Shown here in pieces: positions 27,187 through 36,134 of a DNA stretch of 64,000 nt (its first letter is position 1; each line of letters starts with the position of its first letter). The position numbers and the translations under genes are program-made. The stretch lies in assembly GCA_000720845.1 (NCBI GenBank), contig JODU01000025.1, positions 25,195 to 89,194 on the forward strand. Reading direction: 5' to 3'. The notes under the pieces are model-generated. The model worked only from the letters and a program-made list of their open reading frames with translations, made no database searches and was not told the origin of the DNA. The stretch is from Kitasatospora aureofaciens. GTDB taxonomy: Bacteria; Actinomycetota; Actinomycetes; Streptomycetales; Streptomycetaceae.

Positions 27187-28476
27187 GTGACGTCCGTGAC
27201 CACCGATGACATCAGCGGGATGGGACCGCTGGTCGCCCGGCTGTCCCGGGGCGGCCAGCGGTTGCGGCATGCCGACCGGGCCCATCCGTGGGTGCTGGAC
27301 ACCGGCGTCGTGCTCGTGGTCCTCCTGATGTTCTGCCTGCCCGACCTGCTGCGCGGTTCTGTGGGCAACGGCGACGCCCCGCGCCGCTTCCGGCTCGCCT
27401 TCACCGAGCTGCCCGTCGCGGGAATGCTGGCACTGCAGGCAGGACTGGTGCTGCCCCTGCTGTGGCGGCGACGCAAGCCCATGGCGGCCTTCGGTGTCAT
27501 CGCCGCGGTGTTCGCCCTCCAATGGTCGCTGGGCGCGGCGCTGCGCGCGGACGTGGCCCTCTTCATCGCCCTGTACAGCCTGGCGCTGCACGGGCGGCTG
27601 CGGCAGTTGCCGTGGGCCGGTGCGGTCATGGCGGGAGCCATGCTGCTGGTCGCGGTCCGCGCGTCCTCGGCCGTGTCCGTCTGGGACGCGCTGTTCTTCC
27701 TGCTGAGCACGGCGACGGCAGCCCTCGCGCTCGGCCTGATGGTGCGGATCCGCAGGGCCCAGCTTGCCGGTCTGCGGGAGCGGGCGGCCCGGCTGGAGAT
27801 CGAGCGCGACCAGCGCAGCAGACTGGCCACGGCCACCGAACGCACCCGGGTTGCCCGCGAGATGCACGACATCGTCGGCCACAACCTGTCCGTCATCATC
27901 ACGCTCGCTGATGCCGGTGCCTACGCGACGGACGTCGCCCCCGAACGGGGCAAGGAGGCCCTGCGGCTCATCGGCGACACCGGCCGGCAGGCCCTCGGCG
28001 AGCTGCGGCGCGTGCTCGGCGTGCTGCGCGAGGCGGGGGACGGTCCGGCCGGCGGGCCCGAGCTCAGCCCGCAGCCCGGCATCGCGGACGTCGGCGCACT
28101 GTGCGCCACGGTGCGCGCCGCCGGACTGGGGGTCGTCTACCGGACCTCCGGCGACGTCGATGCCCTGGACGGCGGAGTCCAGCTGACGGTGTACCGCATC
28201 GTCCAGGAGGCCCTCACCAACACCATGAAGCACGCCGCCGGCGACGCCCGGGTGCACCTGGCGGTCGTCGTGACGGGCTCCCGGCTGAGCATCCGGGTCC
28301 AGGACACCGGCCCGGCCGCCCGGCCGGGACCGCCGAACGAGGCAGGGCAAGGGCTGGTGGGCATGCGGGAGAGAGCAGCTCTGTACGGCGGAACCGTCAG
28401 CGCGGGGCCGACGGGCGGCGGAGGATGGAGCGTCGAGGCCGTCCTCGACCTCACGCCCCAAGGCGGTGACCGGTGA
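27187..28476 (+). CDS. NarL-type sensor histidine kinase (HisKA_3)
   Basis: 429 residues if started at GTG 27187; GTG 27196 has the better-spaced ACAGG and may be the real start. Four to six helices fill residues 40-185 with short loops, so the sensor is intramembrane-like. A coiled linker leads to the HisKA_3 dimerisation domain with H227 (REMHDIVGHNLSV). The ATPase domain follows (EALTNTMKHA, VQDTGPA, GQGLVGMRERA). The stop overlaps the start of the response-regulator gene. The layout resembles DesK/LiaS-type cell-envelope sensors paired with ABC exporters. Confidence 0.92.
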   Translation: MTSVTTDDISGMGPLVARLSRGGQRLRHADRAHPWVLDTGVVLVVLLMFCLPDLLRGSVGNGDAPRRFRLAFTELPVAGMLALQAGLVLPLLWRRRKPMAAFGVIAAVFALQWSLGAALRADVALFIALYSLALHGRLRQLPWAGAVMAGAMLLVAVRASSAVSVWDALFFLLSTATAALALGLMVRIRRAQLAGLRERAARLEIERDQRSRLATATERTRVAREMHDIVGHNLSVIITLADAGAYATDVAPERGKEALRLIGDTGRQALGELRRVLGVLREAGDGPAGGPELSPQPGIADVGALCATVRAAGLGVVYRTSGDVDALDGGVQLTVYRIVQEALTNTMKHAAGDARVHLAVVVTGSRLSIRVQDTGPAARPGPPNEAGQGLVGMRERAALYGGTVSAGPTGGGGWSVEAVLDLTPQGGDR

Positions 28477-29141
28477 CCACCGTCCTCGTGGTGGACGACC
28501 AGCCGTTGCAGCGCTACGGCTTCCACCTGCTGCTGGACTCCGTCCCTGAGACCGACGTGGTCGGGGAGGCCGCCCACGGCGTGGAGGCCGTCCGCAAGGC
28601 CGCCGAAACGCGCCCGGACGTCGTCCTGATGGACGTCCGCATGCCCGGCATGGACGGCATCGAGGCCACCCGCCGGATCGTCGCGGCCGGCGGCCGCTCA
28701 CGCGTCCTCGTGCTCACGACGTTCGACCTCGACGAGTACGTCCACGCCGCGATCCGGGCCGGCGCCAGCGGCTTCCTCCTCAAGGACGCGCGCCCCGACG
28801 AGCTTCTCGCCGGCATCCGCGCCGTCGCCTCCGGCGACGCCGTGATCGCTCCCGCCCTCACCCGCCGCCTCCTGGACGAGTTCGCCCAGTACGTCCCCGC
28901 CCACCGGGGCGACTCCGTCGAGGACCCGAAGCTCGGCTCCCTCACCGACCGCGAGCGGGAGATCCTCGTCGCCGTCGGCAAGGGCTGGACCAACGGCGAG
29001 ATCGCCGCCCGGTTCGTGCTCTCCGAGTCGACCGTCAAGACCCACGTCGGCCGCGTCCTGGCCAAGATCGGAGCCCGCGACCGTATCCAGGCCGTGATCT
29101 TCGCCTACGACCACGGTCTCGCCCGGCCCAACGCGGACTGA
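28473..29141 (+). CDS. NarL/FixJ-family response regulator
   Basis: 222 residues. The receiver domain has D8-D9 and phospho-acceptor D54 (VLMDVRMPGMDG), with lysine in FLLKDARPDE. The LuxR-type helix-turn-helix is at about 153-215 (LTDREREILVAVGKGWTNGEIA, with STVKTHVGRVLAKIGARDR). It is translationally coupled to the kinase and probably activates the ABC operon, possibly through the dyad at 25262. It converges with the minus-strand OmpR regulator 64 bases downstream. Confidence 0.93.
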   Translation: MTTVLVVDDQPLQRYGFHLLLDSVPETDVVGEAAHGVEAVRKAAETRPDVVLMDVRMPGMDGIEATRRIVAAGGRSRVLVLTTFDLDEYVHAAIRAGASGFLLKDARPDELLAGIRAVASGDAVIAPALTRRLLDEFAQYVPAHRGDSVEDPKLGSLTDREREILVAVGKGWTNGEIAARFVLSESTVKTHVGRVLAKIGARDRIQAVIFAYDHGLARPNAD

Positions 29142-29204
29142 ACCCGATGAGCGGCGGCCGGGAGGACCCGCAGCCTGCACGCTGCTCCCGCGCCGCGACG
29201 CCCG

Positions 29205-29933
29205 TCACAGTTCCAGGCGGTAGCCGTGACCCCGCAGGGTGGTGATGCGGGGCAGGCCGCCGGGGTGGGCCGAGGCGTCGGCGGACCGCGCCAGGCGGCG
29301 GCGCAGGCCGGCCATCGTGACGTCGAGGGTCTTGGTGGAGCCGAACCAGTTCTCGTCCCAGACCTCGGCCATCAGGGTCTCCCGGGAGACGGCCTCCCCT
29401 GCGTGCCGGGCCAGGACGGCGAGCAGGTCGAACTCCTTGGGACGCAGGTCGACGTCCGCGTCGTGCAGCGTGCAGCGTCGGGCCACGACGTCGAGGACGA
29501 GGTCGGCCAGCCGGACGGGTTCCTGAGGCGGTGCGGCGACGACCCGGCGGCGCAGATGGGCGCGGAGCCGGGCGAGCAGCACAGTCAGGCTGAAAGGCTT
29601 GACGAGGTAGTCGTCGGCCCCCGCGTCCAGCCCGGCGATGACGTCGATGTCGTCCGTGCGGGCGGTCAGAATGACGATCAGCAGGTCCGGATGCCGGTCG
29701 CGCATGGCGCGCGCGACGTCCAGACCGTCGATGTCGGGCAGTCCCAGGTCGAGCAGCAGCACGTCGTACGGGGTCCGCGCGGCCAGCGTGAGTGCTGCGG
29801 AACCCGTCCGGCTCCAGGTCGGTGCGTAGCCGTTGCCGCGCAGGCCGGTCTCCAGGTGGCGGCCGATGGTGTCGTCGTCCTCGACGACCAGGATGCGGTG
29901 ACGGCTGGAATCGGCGGTCGCGTGCGTACGCAT
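29205..29933 (-). CDS. OmpR/PhoB-family response regulator of the FtsX/ABC operon
   Basis: 242 residues from ATG 29933; the frame is open to 29996, but the extra residues are low-complexity. D62 (LLLDLGLPDID) is the phospho-acceptor and K112 (LVKPFSL) the conserved lysine. The winged helix covers about 145-242 (VDLRPKEFDLLAVLARH, TLDVTMAGLRRRLA, LRGHGYRLEL). It is the last gene of a five-gene minus-strand run (lipoprotein, ATPase, ATPase, FtsX, regulator). The only unpaired kinase nearby is the divergent gene at 34817, which probably completes this split system. Confidence 0.9.
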   Translation of the reverse strand: MRTHATADSSRHRILVVEDDDTIGRHLETGLRGNGYAPTWSRTGSAALTLAARTPYDVLLLDLGLPDIDGLDVARAMRDRHPDLLIVILTARTDDIDVIAGLDAGADDYLVKPFSLTVLLARLRAHLRRRVVAAPPQEPVRLADLVLDVVARRCTLHDADVDLRPKEFDLLAVLARHAGEAVSRETLMAEVWDENWFGSTKTLDVTMAGLRRRLARSADASAHPGGLPRITTLRGHGYRLEL

Positions 29934-29985
29934 GCTGGACAGCGTAGGAGCGGGCGACGCGCGCGGCCCGTCCGCTCCCGTCCGC

Positions 29986-32628
29986 TCAGAGGTCACGCAG
30001 CTCCTCCACGGCGGGCCGGCCGGCGCTGCGGATGCCGTTCAGCGCGGCGGCCAGTACGGCGACGACGGCCGCGCCCGCGGTCAGGGCCAGGTAGCCGCCC
30101 GGCACCGACAGGCTCGCGGGCGGCGGGTCGAAGACACCCGTCAGGACCTTCACGAGCATCTCGGACAGGGCCCAGCCGATGACGGCGCCGCCCGCCAGGC
30201 CCCCGGCGGCCAGCAGCAGGGCCTCGGTGAGGACCATGCCGCGCAGTTGGCCGCTCTTCGCGCCGAGGACGGTGGCCACGGCGAAGGTACGGCGGCGCTC
30301 GGCGAGGCCCAGGGCGAGGACGAGCCCTCCCGCCCCGGCGGACAGCAGTACCGCGAAGGCCAGTTCGATCCGGGTGAGTCCGGCCAGGTCGACGGAGGTC
30401 AGACTGGTGCCGACCGTGCCGCGGGTCTGCGTGAGGTCGGTGACCGTGGCGCCGGTGCCCAGCTGCTTGCGCAGATGTGCGGCGATCTGCTGCTGGTGGC
30501 TGCCGCCCGTGTCGAGAAGGAAGGCGCCGACCGCGTTGCTGCCGGTCGCCTTCGCCACGTAGGCGGCGTTGGCGACGAAGAAGCTGTCCTTCGGCGCGGT
30601 CGGGAACTCCTTGACGATCCCCGCGTAGTGGAAGGGCACGGTGCGCAGGGCCTTCGTACGGGCGTCCTGGATCCGGAGGTTGACGGTGTCGCCCGGGGAG
30701 AGCTGGAAGTCGTGCACGGTCTCGGCGCTGACCAGCAGGTTGTCGGGGCGCTGGGCGAGTCGGCGCATCAGCTGGCCTGCCGTGCCGCCCGAGAAGTAGG
30801 CGTCCTGGAGCGAGGTGGCCTTCGCGACGGTGGCGGGCCGGACGCCGTAGAGGTCCTGGAGGTCGGAGCCGACGTAGGCGTAGCGGTGCTGGAGGGGCTC
30901 GACGTGCCGGACGCCCGAGACGTTCAGTGTGTCGGCCGCGCTCGCCCGGACCTGTGCGCCGGGCGGTTCGGTGACGGTGACGTCCGCGCCGTTGGTGAGG
31001 CGGGCGTCGACCTGGGACTGCTGCTGGTAGGTGGAGTTGAAGACGGCCGTGGAGATCGCGAACGACACGGCGAGGGCGAGCAGTACGACGGAGCGGGCCA
31101 GCGGGCGCCGACGTCGGGTCAGCACGGCTGCCGTGGTTTTGGAGAGGGTCGCGGTCAGCGGCCGGGCGAGGCGGGCCAGAACCGGCCGACCGTGGGCGAG
31201 GACCAGCAGGGTCAGCCGCCACAGCAGCAGGGCCGCGCCCAGCCACAGCAGGGCCGGACCGAGGAACGCCCAGTAGGAGACGGAGACGCTGGGTACGCCC
31301 TCCGGAGCGAGGACGAGGGCGTACTGGTTGCCGGAGGAGGCGCGGAAGACCAGCCAGGAGCCGATCAGCAGCGCGAAGTCCAGGCCGTACCGCAGCCACC
31401 AGGGCGAACGCGACCCGCGCGGCTCTCTCCTGGTGTCCGCGACGGTCACCGTGCGCAGATCACGCAGGGCGGGCACGAGCACGGCAGCGGCGGCCACGGC
31501 CACGCCGAGGACGAAGGCGACGGCGTACCACAGGGCCCAGGTGCCCGCGCCCGCCCCGAAGGAGGCAGCGCCGAAGGCGAGGCGGCCGGTCAGCGCGGCG
31601 AGCCCGAGACCCGCCAGGCCGCCGACGGCCCCGACCAGTGCGGCCTCCAGGCCCGCGAGCGCGGTGATCTGGCGGGGACGTAGCCCACGCAGCCGCAGCA
31701 GACCCTGTTCCCGGCGGCGCCGTTCGCCGCCGGCCGAGGCGACCGCCACGGTCAGGGCGGCGGCCAGGACGGCGCCGGGGACGCCGAGGAAGAGGAAGAG
31801 GATCTGGGCGTAGAGGGCGTCCTGGCGGGCGGAGTCGAGGGCGGCGCCGAGGTTGTTGCCGACGAGCGCGGAGCCGGCCGACCTGGCCTCCAGGTGGTGT
31901 GCGGCGCCGGTGACCGAGGTGAAGGCGGCGGCCGGGTCGGCCGGCAGTTTCGCGTCCCGGGCCACGTGGATCTGAGTGGTGACGTCAGTGGCTTGGCGGG
32001 TGAGGGAGGCGAACCGGGCGGCGGGCAGGAGGACGACGTTGTCCGGGGGAGCGGTCGGCTGGGACTGCGGGGGCGCGCCGACCTTCTGGAACAGCGAGTC
32101 GGCCTGGGGCAGGTCGACCACGCCGTCCACCCGCACCTGCCGCAGTCCGGCGCCGGGCAGCCGTACGCCGATGGTGTCGCCGGGGGCGGCGTGCAGGTTG
32201 GAGGCGGTCTGCTGGGCGAGCAGGACGCCGGTGCCGGAGCCGGAGAGCGTGCGCAGTTCGTCGGGGAAGTGGCTGCGGTAGCCGGTCGGCAGGCCGAGCG
32301 CGACGCCGGGGCCGGTCGTCTGGGTGCTGCCTCCCACGGTGGCGGTGAAGCCGGTGGTGCGGGCGAAGCCGACGGGGAGTGCGGCCCGGGTGCCGCCGGT
32401 GGCCTGCACCAGCGACCGCACGGCGTTCGGGTCGGCGCCGGGCTGTACCTCGACCTGCCAGTCCACGGCGACCGAGCGGACCGCGCGCTCGGTCATGGTC
32501 GCCTTGGACGCGGTGAGGAAGGAGCCGAGCGCGGCGACCAGGGCGACGGCGAGAGCGATTCCGGCGACGGCGGCCAGGAGCCGTCCGATGCGGTGGCGGG
32601 TCAGTCCGCCCGCCCAGGCGGTGATCAT
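29986..32628 (-). CDS. FtsX/MacB-like ABC transporter permease (double FtsX)
   Basis: 880 residues. An N-terminal helix (residues 8-32) precedes a large extracellular region, then two FtsX-type four-helix units separated by a second extracellular domain, the usual double-FtsX architecture. ATG 32628 overlaps the stop of the adjacent ATPase. Such permeases do not import. They move lipids, lipoproteins or peptides out of the membrane, or transmit force or signal to cell-wall enzymes. Two ATPase genes precede it, so either or both could pair with it. Confidence 0.9.
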   Translation of the reverse strand: MITAWAGGLTRHRIGRLLAAVAGIALAVALVAALGSFLTASKATMTERAVRSVAVDWQVEVQPGADPNAVRSLVQATGGTRAALPVGFARTTGFTATVGGSTQTTGPGVALGLPTGYRSHFPDELRTLSGSGTGVLLAQQTASNLHAAPGDTIGVRLPGAGLRQVRVDGVVDLPQADSLFQKVGAPPQSQPTAPPDNVVLLPAARFASLTRQATDVTTQIHVARDAKLPADPAAAFTSVTGAAHHLEARSAGSALVGNNLGAALDSARQDALYAQILFLFLGVPGAVLAAALTVAVASAGGERRRREQGLLRLRGLRPRQITALAGLEAALVGAVGGLAGLGLAALTGRLAFGAASFGAGAGTWALWYAVAFVLGVAVAAAAVLVPALRDLRTVTVADTRREPRGSRSPWWLRYGLDFALLIGSWLVFRASSGNQYALVLAPEGVPSVSVSYWAFLGPALLWLGAALLLWRLTLLVLAHGRPVLARLARPLTATLSKTTAAVLTRRRRPLARSVVLLALAVSFAISTAVFNSTYQQQSQVDARLTNGADVTVTEPPGAQVRASAADTLNVSGVRHVEPLQHRYAYVGSDLQDLYGVRPATVAKATSLQDAYFSGGTAGQLMRRLAQRPDNLLVSAETVHDFQLSPGDTVNLRIQDARTKALRTVPFHYAGIVKEFPTAPKDSFFVANAAYVAKATGSNAVGAFLLDTGGSHQQQIAAHLRKQLGTGATVTDLTQTRGTVGTSLTSVDLAGLTRIELAFAVLLSAGAGGLVLALGLAERRRTFAVATVLGAKSGQLRGMVLTEALLLAAGGLAGGAVIGWALSEMLVKVLTGVFDPPPASLSVPGGYLALTAGAAVVAVLAAALNGIRSAGRPAVEELRDL

Positions 32629-33314
32629 GAGAGGCTCCCTCGTGGATCCGGCGCTTGTGCTGCTTCGGGTGCGAGCAGCCGGCCGTCGCGCATGCCCCGC
32701 CGAACGGTGAGCCGGGCGGCGACGGCGGGGTCGTGGGTGGTGACGACGAGGGCCGCTCCCGTCCGGTCCGCCGCCGCCAGCAGGGCGTCCAGGACGCGGG
32801 CGCCGGTGGCGTGGTCGAGGCGGCCGGTGGGCTCGTCGGCGAGGATCAGCCGCGGCGCCTGCGCCAGCACGCGGGCCACGGCCACCCGCTGGGCCTGGCC
32901 GCCGGAGATCTCGTCGGGCAGCCGGTCGGCCAGCCCGGCCGCCCCGACCACGTCGAGCGCCTCGCCGACCCGACGGCGGGTGTCCTCCTGCGGACGTCCC
33001 GCGAGGACGAGCGGCAGCGCGGTGTTCTCCGTGACGTCGAGGGCGGGAATGAGGCTGTCGGCCTGGAACACCAGGCCGATGTCCCGCGGCCCGGGAAGTC
33101 CTGGCCGGGTGATCGTGCCGCTGGTGGGGCGTTCGAGCCCGGCCAGCAGATGGAGCAGGGACGACTTCCCGGACCCGGACGGTCCCACGATCGCCAGCCG
33201 CTCGCCGGAGCGGACGTCCAGATCGGCGCCGTGCACCGCCACCACGGCGGTGGGGCCGCGGCCGAAGGTGAGGGCGGCGCCCCGGCAGGAGACGAGCAGG
33301 TCAGGGGAGGACAT
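32625..33314 (-). CDS. ABC transporter ATP-binding protein (LolD/MacB type), second of two
   Basis: 229 residues. Walker A GPSGSGKSS near residue 42, ISGGQAQRVAVARVL signature, Walker B LILADEPTGRLD, and TTHDPAVA for the H-loop. LolD-type ATPases couple to FtsX-like permeases. The start overlaps the stop region of the preceding ATPase by 14 bases, and its own stop overlaps the permease start by four. Confidence 0.92.
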   Translation of the reverse strand: MSSPDLLVSCRGAALTFGRGPTAVVAVHGADLDVRSGERLAIVGPSGSGKSSLLHLLAGLERPTSGTITRPGLPGPRDIGLVFQADSLIPALDVTENTALPLVLAGRPQEDTRRRVGEALDVVGAAGLADRLPDEISGGQAQRVAVARVLAQAPRLILADEPTGRLDHATGARVLDALLAAADRTGAALVVTTHDPAVAARLTVRRGMRDGRLLAPEAAQAPDPRGSLS

Positions 33315-34032
33315 GGCTGCTCTCCTTGGCCTGAGCGGTTCCCTCGCGTCCCTCGTAGGCCCGCCCGTCGTCCAGGGTGATCACTCGGTCGGCGCCCCGC
33401 ACCGCTTCCGCGCTGTGTGTCACGATCAGCACCGCGCAGCCGTCGGCCGCTCGGTCCCGCAGCATGCTCAGCACCAACTCCTCGGTCGTGCCGTCGAGTT
33501 CGCCGGTCGGCTCGTCGGCCAGCAGTACGGCCGGGGAGTTGGCCAGCGCGACGGCGAGCCCGGCCCGGGCCAGCTCACCGCCGGACAGCTGCCGCGGCAG
33601 CGCGCCCGCCCGCCGCCCGAGCCCCACCTGCTCCAGCAGCGCCCCGGCCCGCACCGTGGGACGGCCGCGCACCGCATGCTGGGCGAGTCGGATGTTGTCG
33701 CGCACGGTCAGATGCGGCAGAAGGTTGCGGGACTGCAGAAGCACTCCCACGTGCCGCGCGCGCAGCCGGGCGCGTTCGGTTTCGGGCCGGTGGCTGATGC
33801 GCACGCCCGCCACCCGGACCTCGCCGCCCGACGGCTCGTCGAGCCCGGCCAGGCACGCCAGCAGGGTCGACTTGCCCGCCCCCGACGGGCCGACGACGGC
33901 GACCGTCTCCCCGCGCCGCACCCGCAGCGACACCCCGCGCAACGCGAGCGTCTCCTCCTCACCGGCCCGGTAGAAGCGATAGAGCTCCCGGGCGGCCAGC
34001 ACCACGTCCTCGTCGGACGGTCCGGCGGGCAT
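33301..34032 (-). CDS. ABC transporter ATP-binding protein (LolD type), first of two
   Basis: 243 residues from ATG 34032, which has GGTGAG just upstream and lies five bases after the lipoprotein stop; the ATG at 34074 would overlap that gene. Walker A GPSGAGKSTLLACLAG, signature LSGGELARAGLAVAL, Walker B AVLLADEPTGELD, H-loop VTHSAEAV. The signature helix has A where LolD proteins normally have Q/R, which is unusual but tolerated. Two LolD-type subunits next to one long permease suggest a heterodimeric ATPase. Confidence 0.88.
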   Translation of the reverse strand: MPAGPSDEDVVLAARELYRFYRAGEEETLALRGVSLRVRRGETVAVVGPSGAGKSTLLACLAGLDEPSGGEVRVAGVRISHRPETERARLRARHVGVLLQSRNLLPHLTVRDNIRLAQHAVRGRPTVRAGALLEQVGLGRRAGALPRQLSGGELARAGLAVALANSPAVLLADEPTGELDGTTEELVLSMLRDRAADGCAVLIVTHSAEAVRGADRVITLDDGRAYEGREGTAQAKESSHVLP

Positions 34033-34037
34033 CGCAC

Positions 34038-34658
34038 TCACCGCCACGCGAACGAGTCGCTGACGATCCGCCACGGGTCGACGTTGTCGGCGTTGACCGG
34101 GCCGGACAGCGTCAGGTCCACCTCGTGGCCCTGCCGGTAGAAGGCGTACCGCTCGAACGCGTCCCGCACCACCTTGCCGGTGACCGGGTCCTTGGCCGAG
34201 TCGCCCTGGTAGGTGAGAAGGACGACCGGGCCCGCTTTACGGGTCACCTGCGACACCTTCGGCGATGCGAACTTCGACACCTTCCCGCGCAATTGCGGTA
34301 CGACCGTGTTCTTGACGGAGGTGACGGTCGGGGCGGTGGAGGCGTTGGCCGTGGCGATGGTGACGCTGTTCAGCTTGTCCGTGAAGACGGTCGTACCGCC
34401 CTTGTCGGTGCGGGCCCAGCCCTCCGGTACCTTCACCGTGAATCCGGTGAAGCCGCCGGTGGGACGGTAGGCCACGAACACCTGGTTGTCGGGGATGTCC
34501 CCGGGCGGGTTCGACTCGGTGGGGGCCGGGGTCGCCTGTGCCGGGGCCGTCGAACCCGAGCCGGAATGCGCCCCGGACGATGATCCGGAGCACCCTGCGA
34601 TCACCGCCGCGACCACCATCACTGCGACGAGGCCGGCGGAAGTACGTTTGTACGACAT
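34038..34658 (-). CDS. Secreted lipoprotein, first gene of the FtsX/ABC operon
   Basis: 206 residues from ATG 34658; the frame is open to 34742, but MSYKRTSAGL is the natural signal start. The lipobox AVIAGC (cysteine at about 23) is followed by a Ser/Thr/Pro-rich spacer and a single folded domain (FTGFTVKVPEGWARTDKGGT, and FERYAFYRQGHEVDL). It would be anchored to the outer face of the membrane, where it can meet the extracellular domain of the FtsX permease. No enzyme motif is seen. Confidence 0.85.
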   Translation of the reverse strand: MSYKRTSAGLVAVMVVAAVIAGCSGSSSGAHSGSGSTAPAQATPAPTESNPPGDIPDNQVFVAYRPTGGFTGFTVKVPEGWARTDKGGTTVFTDKLNSVTIATANASTAPTVTSVKNTVVPQLRGKVSKFASPKVSQVTRKAGPVVLLTYQGDSAKDPVTGKVVRDAFERYAFYRQGHEVDLTLSGPVNADNVDPWRIVSDSFAWR

Positions 34659-34725
34659 GCCATTGCCCTCTCGAGGCACTGCCGGGAACTGTTCGCCGGC
34701 CATGCCACCGACGCTAGAGAGCCGT

Positions 34726-34753
34726 CGGTTAACGCCCCGCACGCCGACGGTTA
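34726..34753. promoter_or_regulatory. CGGTTA direct repeats in the divergent promoter region
   Basis: CGGTTA occurs at 34726 and 34748, 22 bases apart, which is two turns of the helix. The repeats lie between the lipoprotein operon and the kinase gene. OmpR-family regulators bind direct repeats with 11- or 22-base periodicity, so the operon's own regulator is a plausible ligand. Confidence 0.45.
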
Positions 34754-34816
34754 GAGGACGGCAAAAGCGTGTGGCGGACCGCCCGCGGACCGGTCGGGGG
34801 CCCGCAGGATGGGAGC

Positions 34817-36127
34817 ATGAGACAGCGCGTGGCGCGAGTCGCCCTTACCGCCGCCCTGGTCGCCGTCATCCTCCTCGCCGTCCCGCTGGCCCTGGCGATC
34901 AGGTCGTCCCTCTACGCCGACCAGCGCGACACCCTGGAACGGGCGGCGCTGTCAGCGGCCGTACGCGTCAGCCCGGACTACGCGACCGGTGACCCCGTGG
35001 AAATGCCCGCGCCACCGGCCGACGGCCGTCTCGGTCTGTACGACCCCTCGCTGCGCCTGCGGGCCGGCACCGGCCCCCGCACCGGCGACACGGCCGTGCG
35101 ACGGGCGCTGTCCGCGGAGGTGGTGCGCGGCCGGCCGGGCGGTGACCTGGTCGTCGCGGTGCCCGTCTCGCACGCAGAGCGGGTGATCGGCGTCGTACGG
35201 GCCTCCTCGCCCGTAGCCGTCGTACGCGACCGTGTCCTGATCGCTTGGGCGGTCCTCGCCGCGGTCTGCGCCCTCGCGCTGACGGTGGCCGTCCTCGTCG
35301 CCCGCAGGCAGGCGCGGGTGCTGGCCGCGCCGCTGGAAGACCTCTCCCGGCACTGCCGGGCCGTCACCGCCGGCGACCTGAGCGCCCGGGCCGCGCCCAG
35401 CAGCGTCGCCGAGATCGACCAGGTCGCGCGGACCCACAACGAGATGCTGCAGAGCCTGACCGAACTCCTGCGCCGCGAGCGCGACTTCACCGCCAACGCC
35501 TCCCACCAGTTACGCACCCCGCTCACCGGGCTGCAGCTGACCCTGGAGGCGGGACTCGCCCAGGACGACGACGCTGGGACTCGGCCCGCCCTGCAGGAGG
35601 CCCTGGCGACCACGCGTCGCCTGCACCGCACGGTGGAGGAGGTGCTGCGCCTGTCCCGCTTCCACGACCTGCCGCGTCGGCCCGCCCCGGACACGCCCGT
35701 GTCACAGCTGCTGCGGGAGACCGAGGAGCGCTGGCACGGACTGTTCGCCCGCGACGACAGACGCCTGGAAGCCGGGGCCCTTGAGACGGGGGACGACATT
35801 CGCGTCCTCGGTGCCCCCGTCACCGAGATCCTCGGCGTCCTGCTGGAGAACGCGCGCGTCCACGGGCGAGGCACCGTACGCCTCACGGCCCGCGACCTCG
35901 GGGAAGCCGTCGCCTTCGACGTGAGCGACGAGGGCGCGGTGGACGGCGAGGAGTCCCGGCTGTTCGACCGCGGCCGCACCGGCGCCGGGGAGGGCTCGGG
36001 CATCGGCCTCTCCCTCGCCCGCGACCTGGCCTTGTCTCTGGGTGGCAGACTCTCCCTGACCGGCCGTCGGCCAGCCGCCTTCACCCTGCTCGTCCCCGTA
36101 CGCGGACACGAGCCCGAGGGCGGCTGA
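34817..36127 (+). CDS. Sensor histidine kinase, probable partner of the regulator at 29205
   Basis: 436 residues from ATG 34817 behind a purine-rich GGATGGGAG; the frame opens at 34769. Helices at about 8-29 and 138-160 enclose an extracellular domain of about 110 residues. HAMP is followed by HisKA with H230 (NASHQLRTPLTG). The ATPase domain has ILGVLLENARVHG (N box), FDVSDEGAVDGEE in a degenerate G1 region, and GSGIGLSLARDLA. It is divergent from the lipoprotein/ABC/FtsX/regulator operon, and no regulator gene follows it. Confidence 0.9.
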   Translation: MRQRVARVALTAALVAVILLAVPLALAIRSSLYADQRDTLERAALSAAVRVSPDYATGDPVEMPAPPADGRLGLYDPSLRLRAGTGPRTGDTAVRRALSAEVVRGRPGGDLVVAVPVSHAERVIGVVRASSPVAVVRDRVLIAWAVLAAVCALALTVAVLVARRQARVLAAPLEDLSRHCRAVTAGDLSARAAPSSVAEIDQVARTHNEMLQSLTELLRRERDFTANASHQLRTPLTGLQLTLEAGLAQDDDAGTRPALQEALATTRRLHRTVEEVLRLSRFHDLPRRPAPDTPVSQLLRETEERWHGLFARDDRRLEAGALETGDDIRVLGAPVTEILGVLLENARVHGRGTVRLTARDLGEAVAFDVSDEGAVDGEESRLFDRGRTGAGEGSGIGLSLARDLALSLGGRLSLTGRRPAAFTLLVPVRGHEPEGG

Positions 36128-36134
36128 GGACCGT

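Noticed and set aside
29932..31683. 583-residue plus-strand reading frame
   Set aside because: Antisense of the FtsX permease; Gly/Gln-rich shadow composition.
31894..34140. 748-residue plus-strand reading frame
   Set aside because: Antisense of FtsX and both ABC ATPases, which have complete motifs on the minus strand.
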